11,098 nt of DNA. Origin: Planctomicrobium sp. (lineage in GTDB: Bacteria > Planctomycetota > Planctomycetia > Planctomycetales > Planctomycetaceae). Both the position numbers and the translations under genes were made by a program. The stretch is taken from NCBI GenBank assembly GCA_029259835.1, contig JAJDEL010000568.1, positions 1 through 11,098 of the forward strand. The letters run 5' to 3'. Numbering within the stretch: the stretch's first letter is position 1; every line of letters starts with the position of its first letter. Below the pieces are notes generated by a model. It saw nothing but the letters and a program-made list of their open reading frames with translations. It searched no databases and had not been told where the DNA came from. Below are positions 6,632-11,098 of the stretch, piece by piece.

Positions 6632-9229
6632 ATGGACTTACGTCGATTTATCATTCCACTTCTACTTGTCGCAACATTTTTCGGAACCGACCGAGTGGAT
6701 GCTCAAGAGAAAAAAACGAAATCCAAATATGAACAGTTGATCGAGAAGAAGACAAAACTGGCTGGGATGTGGACTTTGTACCACAATGATCAGCAGATGC
6801 TTGTGGAGTTGTCTCCCACAGCATTGAAGCAAGAGTACATGATGTTGCCGTCGATCTCTCGCGGGATTAGTCGGGGAGATGTCTTGGGCGGGATGTCATG
6901 GGGCTTTGGCGATGACAGCATCTGGGCGTTTAAAGCAACTGCGGAAAAACTGTTTGTTTATGAGCGGAATGTTCGCTTTACAGCCAAGGCGAATTCGCCT
7001 GAAGCGACGGCAGTGAAACTTGCGTATAGCGACAGTATTCTTTTTGCTCTGCCGATCCTGTCGAAGTCGCCATCGGGTGGAATTCTGGTCGATATGACCA
7101 AGGTCTTCATGAATGATGACATTGGGATCGGGCGCGCAATTGGTTCAGGGTTTCGGCTGATGACAGACCGGTCAACGTTTAAGAAATTAAAAGCGTTTCC
7201 GAAAAACCTCGAACTCGACCTGAACACGGTTTACGCCGGATCTGGTTCCATCGACACAGTCCCTAATTCTCGTGGAGTTCAGGTCGGCGTCCACTACAGC
7301 GTGTCTGTGCTGCCGGCTGCCGGCTCGAATGGTTACAAGCCTCGTGTTGCTGATGACCGAGTCGGTTATTTTCTGACGGCGATTAAAGATTTCTCAGACA
7401 AAGAAGACCCGGAACATTTCAAGCGATACATCAATCGCTGGGACCTTCGGAAAAAAGATTCGTCTATTGCTTTTTCCCCGCCAATCAAACCGATTAAATT
7501 TTATATGGAGAACACGGTTCCAGTCTATCTTCGCCCGACCGTCGAGGCAGGCATTATGGAGTGGAATAAAGCTTACGAAAAACTTGGCTATTCAGGGGCG
7601 ATTCGCGTCGACATACAACCTGACAATGACCCGAACTTTGATCCTGAGAGTATTGAGTTTAACACGTTCCGCTGGATCACTGCTGACGCCGGATTCGCGA
7701 TGGGACCATCGCGAATCGACCCGCGCACCGGACAAATTCTGGATGCAGATATTATTTTTGATGCCAGTTTCCTGGATAGTTGGAACCATCGTTGGGAAAT
7801 TTTCCGACCCGATACCGACACGGCAAACTTGTCAGCGAAAACACCAGAAGACCACAGCGGGAATTCATTTAAACACGAGCATGGACCGTTTTGTAATCTG
7901 GGACATGCCATGCAGCGGCAAACAGCATTTGCAGCAGCTGTCTTTTTGGCGAACGGAACTGTGAACACAGGCAAGCTTCCCGACGAATTCGTCCATCAAG
8001 GCTTGAAAGAAGTCGTCATGCACGAAGTTGGTCACACTCTGGGACTGCGACATAACTTCAAAGCAAGTACCTGGAAACCGCTCAAGGAAATCATTGATCC
8101 GAAAGCGGATAAGAACGTGGCGACTGTCGCCAGTGTGATGGACTACTCTCCAGCGAATGTCGACGTCGACAAGGACAAGCAAGGGGTGTATTACTCCCAG
8201 ACGATTGGTCCGTACGATTACTGGGCGATTGAGTATGGCTACAAGCCGATCAAGACTGGTGAAGCAGCAGAACTCAAAAAAATTGCCGCTCGTTCCGGAG
8301 AACCAGCCCTCGACTACGCGACCGACGAAGACACTCGTTTCCTCGACTCGGACCCGGCATCAAACCGTTTTGATCTAGGGAAAGATCCTTTGGTCTATGT
8401 CCGACGCCAGATGGAACAATCATCGGCTTTGCTTCCGAAAATTGTGGAGAATACGGTTGAAGAAGGGGATGGTTATCAACGTGCTCGACAGGCATTTGGA
8501 TTACTCTTCGGAGAGTATTGGCGAGCCGTGCAATTTGCGGCACGATACCCCGGCGGAGTCTATGTGAATCGTGACCACAAAGGTGATAAAGACGCGCAGC
8601 CTCCATTTCAGCTTGTCTCTGCCGAGAAGCAACGCGAGGCGATGAAACTCATCGCCGAGTCTGCATTCGCCTCACCGAAGCTTGATGGAAAACAGTTGAA
8701 CTATCTCTCGGCATCACGCTGGAGTCACTGGGGTGTAGCGAGCGTCTCACGCCTCGATTATCCGATCCACGATGTTGTGTTACAAAATCAGGATGCGATC
8801 CTTAGTAACGTGCTCTACTCGCTGACTCTGGACAGAATTCTCGATAATGAATTTAAAACGGAAGAAGAAAACCCTTACACTCTCGCCGAGCATCTGCAAA
8901 TCATTTTCGATAGCCTCTATTCAGAGTTCGATCAGAAGAAGGAAGCGGAATTCACAAACAAAAAGCCGATGATCTCCAGCTTCCGCCGAAATCTGCAAAG
9001 AACGGCACTGCGGCGTTTAACGACAATCGTTTCACACGGTTCCGGGGCACCAGCGGACGCACGAACGTTGACCCGCATGCACTTAAACAGCCTGAAACGA
9101 AAAGTAACCGTCTTGTTGAAGAACAAGAAAGTGAAGCTCGACGATTACACGAAAGCCCACCTGCAGGATACAGTCTCGGTGATCAACCGAGTTCTCAACG
9201 CAGAATTAGCACTCCCGACCATCTACTGA
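6632..9229 (+). CDS. Secreted zinc-dependent metalloprotease (DUF5117/DUF4953 type)
   Basis: This large predicted metallopeptidase probably acts outside the cytoplasm. Residues 1-24 form a signal peptide: basic MDLRR, a hydrophobic stretch FIIPLLLVATFF, and a VDA cleavage site before QEKK. The region of about 45-260 resembles the DUF5117 domain (SRGISRGDVLGGMSWGFGDD near 76-95). The catalytic motif HEVGHTLGLRH spans 464-474, an HExxHxxGxxH metzincin-type site with H464, H468 and H474 as zinc ligands and E465 as the catalytic base. A Met-turn candidate SVMDY (501-505) follows. The C-terminal 350 residues continue the DUF4953-type region without other motifs that I recognise. AGGGGAA lies four bases upstream of the ATG. 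A terminator follows 29 bases after the stop, so it appears to be a single-gene transcript. Members are common in planctomycetes and Bacteroidetes; natural substrates are not known to me. Confidence 0.94.
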   Translation: MDLRRFIIPLLLVATFFGTDRVDAQEKKTKSKYEQLIEKKTKLAGMWTLYHNDQQMLVELSPTALKQEYMMLPSISRGISRGDVLGGMSWGFGDDSIWAFKATAEKLFVYERNVRFTAKANSPEATAVKLAYSDSILFALPILSKSPSGGILVDMTKVFMNDDIGIGRAIGSGFRLMTDRSTFKKLKAFPKNLELDLNTVYAGSGSIDTVPNSRGVQVGVHYSVSVLPAAGSNGYKPRVADDRVGYFLTAIKDFSDKEDPEHFKRYINRWDLRKKDSSIAFSPPIKPIKFYMENTVPVYLRPTVEAGIMEWNKAYEKLGYSGAIRVDIQPDNDPNFDPESIEFNTFRWITADAGFAMGPSRIDPRTGQILDADIIFDASFLDSWNHRWEIFRPDTDTANLSAKTPEDHSGNSFKHEHGPFCNLGHAMQRQTAFAAAVFLANGTVNTGKLPDEFVHQGLKEVVMHEVGHTLGLRHNFKASTWKPLKEIIDPKADKNVATVASVMDYSPANVDVDKDKQGVYYSQTIGPYDYWAIEYGYKPIKTGEAAELKKIAARSGEPALDYATDEDTRFLDSDPASNRFDLGKDPLVYVRRQMEQSSALLPKIVENTVEEGDGYQRARQAFGLLFGEYWRAVQFAARYPGGVYVNRDHKGDKDAQPPFQLVSAEKQREAMKLIAESAFASPKLDGKQLNYLSASRWSHWGVASVSRLDYPIHDVVLQNQDAILSNVLYSLTLDRILDNEFKTEEENPYTLAEHLQIIFDSLYSEFDQKKEAEFTNKKPMISSFRRNLQRTALRRLTTIVSHGSGAPADARTLTRMHLNSLKRKVTVLLKNKKVKLDDYTKAHLQDTVSVINRVLNAELALPTIY

Positions 9230-9258
9230 TCACAGGTTGCGACGACTCGATGAAAAGT

Positions 9259-9290
9259 CGAAGCCGGTAAAACTGGCTTCGGCTTTTTTT
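9259..9290 (+). terminator. Intrinsic terminator after the metalloprotease gene
   Basis: CGAAGCCGGT (9259-9268) pairs with ACTGGCTTCG (9272-9281) in a ten-pair stem containing one G-T pair and a three-base A loop. GGC and seven T (9284-9290) follow. This is a standard terminator layout on the plus strand. Confidence 0.88.
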
Positions 9291-9376
9291 GTTGTGATGT
9301 CTTAACACGCAGTACATTGCAAATGTATGGTCAAATAAATTTCTCTTCCCTTGCCCCTCGATCCCCAAACCAGCAT

Positions 9377-9700
9377 TCACATACTGACATCGATTCCGGC
9401 GACTTGAAAGAGTATGAACAAGGCGAGCAAGGCGACAAAGAATGTCGATCCACCGACAACGACACTCCCCAATGAGAGTCCAGAGACAATTGAGATGAGC
9501 GTCGCCGCACCAATCAACATCATGAGTGAAAATCGAGCAATCTTTTGATCGTGGACAGTGTTCTCCTTAGCGACCTTCTGAACTTCCGGAAAGTGGTCGA
9601 CGGTCGAACCTCCGACGCTCGAACGCTGCTCCGTTCCGCAATGCTCACACGTCTTTGCTGATGTCGGAATTGGAGTTGCACAACTCTGGCAGGCACGCAT
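9377..9700 (-). CDS. Small zinc-ribbon membrane protein
   Basis: The 107-residue product begins with a zinc-ribbon-like motif: two CxxC knuckles, CQSC (4-7) and CEHC (18-21). A polar linker of about 35 residues follows, then two hydrophobic stretches at about 57-76 and 79-103 that should cross the membrane as a hairpin. This architecture (N-terminal zinc ribbon, C-terminal helices) is common among small uncharacterised bacterial proteins; no function can be assigned. The ATG at 9700 has a G-rich site (GAGGGG) about eleven bases upstream, a little far. The gene is convergent with the metalloprotease and divergent from the seven-helix protein. The paired knuckles and the clean membrane segments argue that it is real, but I do not recognise a named family. 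Confidence 0.78.
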   Translation of the reverse strand: MRACQSCATPIPTSAKTCEHCGTEQRSSVGGSTVDHFPEVQKVAKENTVHDQKIARFSLMMLIGAATLISIVSGLSLGSVVVGGSTFFVALLALFILFQVAGIDVSM

Positions 9701-9778
9701 GGATCAGTCCGCCCCTCATGGTTTTGTACGATATACTGAGGCAACAAGATTGCTCGTCACTGAGCCTCTCAAGGATAT

Positions 9779-9801
9779 CGTGATTGTTGCCGAAAATCAC
9801 G
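9779..9801. promoter_or_regulatory. 7-9-7 inverted repeat in a divergent spacer, operator candidate
   Basis: CGTGATT (9779-9785) and AATCACG (9795-9801) are exact inverted repeats nine bases apart, in the 206-base spacer between the zinc-ribbon gene and the membrane protein gene. The element ends five bases before a candidate -35 box (9807). The size and symmetry fit a dimeric repressor or activator site; chance occurrence is possible. Confidence 0.35.
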
Positions 9802-9806
9802 GTGAA

Positions 9807-9835
9807 TTGAAATACTTATTCTCGGTACTAAATAT
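9807..9835 (+). promoter_or_regulatory. Candidate promoter of the seven-helix membrane protein gene
   Basis: TTGAAA (9807-9812), a 17-base spacer and AAATAT (9830-9835) give a plausible but weak sigma-70-type promoter; the -35 matches five of six positions, the -10 three of six. Transcription would begin around 9842, about 65 bases before the chosen ATG. Confidence 0.35.
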
Positions 9836-9906
9836 ATTCTTTGTGATGTGGATGTTGTCATACCAAGTCCACTTTTACCGATGATTTCCTGGAAGTGTAT
9901 TCGTTG

Positions 9907-10563
9907 ATGTCTTTTGATTCTTTGCTAGTCACGTCCGGATTCTTTTGGACATTGGCGTATTTGCTCATCATTTGTCAGGGATATCGCGACAAAACCTACG
10001 GAATGCCTCTTGTTGCTCTCTGTGCCAACTTGTCGTGGGAGTTCGTCTTTTCGGTCATCGCCCCCCATTCTGCTCCACAAATTTACGTCAACGTCATCTG
10101 GCTGGGATTTGATGTTGTGATCGCTGTTCAACTCCTGCGTTACGGACCACAGGAATGGAATTTGAAACCAACGTTTTTTTATGGACTCTTTGCGATTTCG
10201 TTGAGTGCGGCGCTGCCGGCAATTTATTTCATCTGTCTGGAATTCTCTGAACTCGATCAGTGGAGCGGAGCTTACGCTGCATTTGGACAGAATCTGATGA
10301 TGTCGATTTTGTTTCTGGAACTGCTTCGTTCTCGTGGAGACCTTCGCGGTCAGTCAATCGGGATTGCTACTTGCAAACTCGTGGGAACGTTCTTTGCTTC
10401 GTTGGGATTCTATTTACACACAATTGTCGGTCAGTCTCCGTTGTTGATCTACCTGTTTGTGGCGATCTTTTTCTTCGACGCGGGATACCTTGCTTTAGTG
10501 ATCGCGAAGCGCATCAATCCTCAGTTTTCGCTTCGTCAAAAGAGAGAGGAGCAATGTTCCTGA
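9907..10563 (+). CDS. Seven-helix membrane protein resembling Pyr4/PaxB-type transmembrane terpene cyclases
   Basis: The 218-residue product has about seven membrane segments (near 7-24, 34-52, 60-78, 89-112, 122-140, 150-172 and 178-199) and a basic C-terminus. From memory of the family, it resembles the small integral-membrane terpene cyclases of fungal meroterpenoid and indole-diterpene pathways (Pyr4, PaxB): KTYGMPLVALCANLSWEF (29-46), a following segment ending LLRYGPQEW (76-84), and FFFDAGY (188-194). E45 and D191 occupy positions like the two acidic residues required for Pyr4 activity (E63 and D218). Bacterial relatives are mostly unnamed, and cyclase activity here is an inference. No prenyltransferase or epoxidase lies in the window. 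GGAAG at 9891-9895 is eleven bases before the ATG at 9907; TTG at 9904 or GTG at 9895 in the same frame are alternative starts. The gene ends 91 bases before the HtrA-like gene. Confidence 0.85.
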   Translation: MSFDSLLVTSGFFWTLAYLLIICQGYRDKTYGMPLVALCANLSWEFVFSVIAPHSAPQIYVNVIWLGFDVVIAVQLLRYGPQEWNLKPTFFYGLFAISLSAALPAIYFICLEFSELDQWSGAYAAFGQNLMMSILFLELLRSRGDLRGQSIGIATCKLVGTFFASLGFYLHTIVGQSPLLIYLFVAIFFFDAGYLALVIAKRINPQFSLRQKREEQCS

Positions 10564-10601
10564 AATTCCAACGATTGGTCTCACTCTTTCCTGCTCTTGC
10601 G

Positions 10602-10610
10602 TGATAGAAT
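10602..10610 (+). promoter_or_regulatory. Candidate extended -10 promoter of the HtrA-like gene
   Basis: TGA followed by TAGAAT (10605-10610) is a good extended -10 element, five of six matches to TATAAT, with no recognisable -35. It lies in the 91-base gap after the membrane protein gene and predicts a leader of about 38 bases. Confidence 0.4.
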
Positions 10611-10654
10611 CTCTCGACTCCGGTTTCAATTCTTTCGCTGCACTCAGGTGGTCC

Positions 10655-11098
10655 ATGATTTTCAATTCTGTCCAGAAGTTTCTGTTTCTCTTTTTCGCTG
10701 TTCTCGTTTCTTCAGCCACATTCGGACAAAAACCTGACCCGAAAGAAATGGCGGAAGTCATTGACGTCGCGAAGCAACTTGCTGGGATCACATCGGAGCA
10801 GTTCCTGAAAATGGTCAGCGATTCGCAGCAGTCGGTCGTTGTGATCGAAATGCAAGGACGCGATGGCAAACCGCTGGGGATTGGAAGCGGATTTATCGTG
10901 AGTGAAGATGGACTGATCGCCACAAATTTACACGTCATTGGCGAAGCGCGTCCGATTCGAGTCCGTCTGATGGATGGTCGAGAGTTTGCGGTGACCGAAA
11001 TTCACGGGACTGACAAAACGCAGGATGTCGCTCTGGTTCGAATCGATGTCGATAAACTGACACCATTAAAACTCGGAAAACGCGATGACCTCAAGCAA
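10655..11098 (+). CDS. HtrA/DegP-like trypsin family serine protease, N-terminal part
   Basis: The frame runs 148 codons from an ATG at 10655 to the right edge without a stop. Residues 1-24 look like a signal peptide (KFLFLFFAVLVSSATFG), so the protein should be exported. The trypsin-like domain starts near residue 57 and shows GIGSGFIVSEDGLIATNLHVI (about 75-95), with H93 as the catalytic histidine, and TQDVALVRI (122-130), with D124 as the catalytic aspartate. The active-site serine (GNSGGP region) and any PDZ domains lie beyond the window, so activity cannot be confirmed. Such proteases degrade or refold damaged envelope proteins. AGGTG precedes the start by only four bases, a tight spacing. 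It could be co-transcribed with the membrane protein gene upstream, but a promoter-like element lies between them. Confidence 0.9.
   Translation, partial: MIFNSVQKFLFLFFAVLVSSATFGQKPDPKEMAEVIDVAKQLAGITSEQFLKMVSDSQQSVVVIEMQGRDGKPLGIGSGFIVSEDGLIATNLHVIGEARPIRVRLMDGREFAVTEIHGTDKTQDVALVRIDVDKLTPLKLGKRDDLKQ

Noticed and set aside
9313..9327. Short palindrome TACATTGCAAATGTA near the end of the zinc-ribbon gene
   Set aside because: It is an AT-rich six-pair stem without a T tract on the minus strand, too weak to call a terminator.
9699..9884. A 61-codon plus-strand frame between the zinc-ribbon and membrane protein genes
   Set aside because: It overlaps the start of the divergent gene, covers the promoter and dyad region, and shows no recognisable domain.
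1..11098. CRISPR array, insertion sequence, prophage or defence island
   Set aside because: No regularly spaced repeats, transposase, integrase or known defence proteins are visible on either strand.

Overview
The window looks like ordinary chromosome from a planctomycete, probably of the Planctomycetales; the genus cannot be told from this sequence. The evidence is a combination of genes typical of that group: an rpsP-trmD-rplS cluster without rimM, a long Tat-signal Gfo/Idh/MocA oxidoreductase, a secreted DUF5117/DUF4953-type zinc metalloprotease and an HtrA-like protease with a signal peptide. GC content looks moderate (near 50%). I see no insertion sequence, CRISPR array, tRNA, rRNA or prophage gene.

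Layout. At the left edge (1-1619, minus strand) is a truncated gene for a Rieske [2Fe-2S] domain fused to a glutamate-synthase-type FMN domain. A 493-base divergent spacer separates it from the ribosomal cluster on the plus strand: rpsP (S16 with an acidic tail), trmD (tRNA m1G37 methyltransferase) and rplS (L19). The rpsP Shine-Dalgarno lies in a small perfect hairpin. A 209-base spacer with three stem-loops separates trmD from rplS. A very strong intrinsic terminator closes the cluster, and yraN (UPF0102) starts only 20 bases after it.

The middle carries two large, apparently separately transcribed plus-strand genes: a 533-residue Gfo/Idh/MocA oxidoreductase with a twin-arginine motif (4607-6208), and, after a 423-base spacer, an 865-residue secreted metzincin-like protease (6632-9229) that ends in a clear terminator.

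The right part holds a small zinc-ribbon membrane protein on the minus strand, a divergent spacer with a 7-9-7 dyad, a seven-helix membrane protein that resembles the Pyr4/PaxB transmembrane terpene cyclases of fungal meroterpenoid pathways, and the start of an HtrA-like serine protease that runs off the right edge.

Apart from the translation cluster, neighbouring genes show no obvious shared pathway. The most interesting items are the Rieske-glutamate synthase fusion, the terpene-cyclase-like membrane protein, a possible frameshifted S16 tail that would reach into trmD, and the structured leaders of rpsP and rplS.
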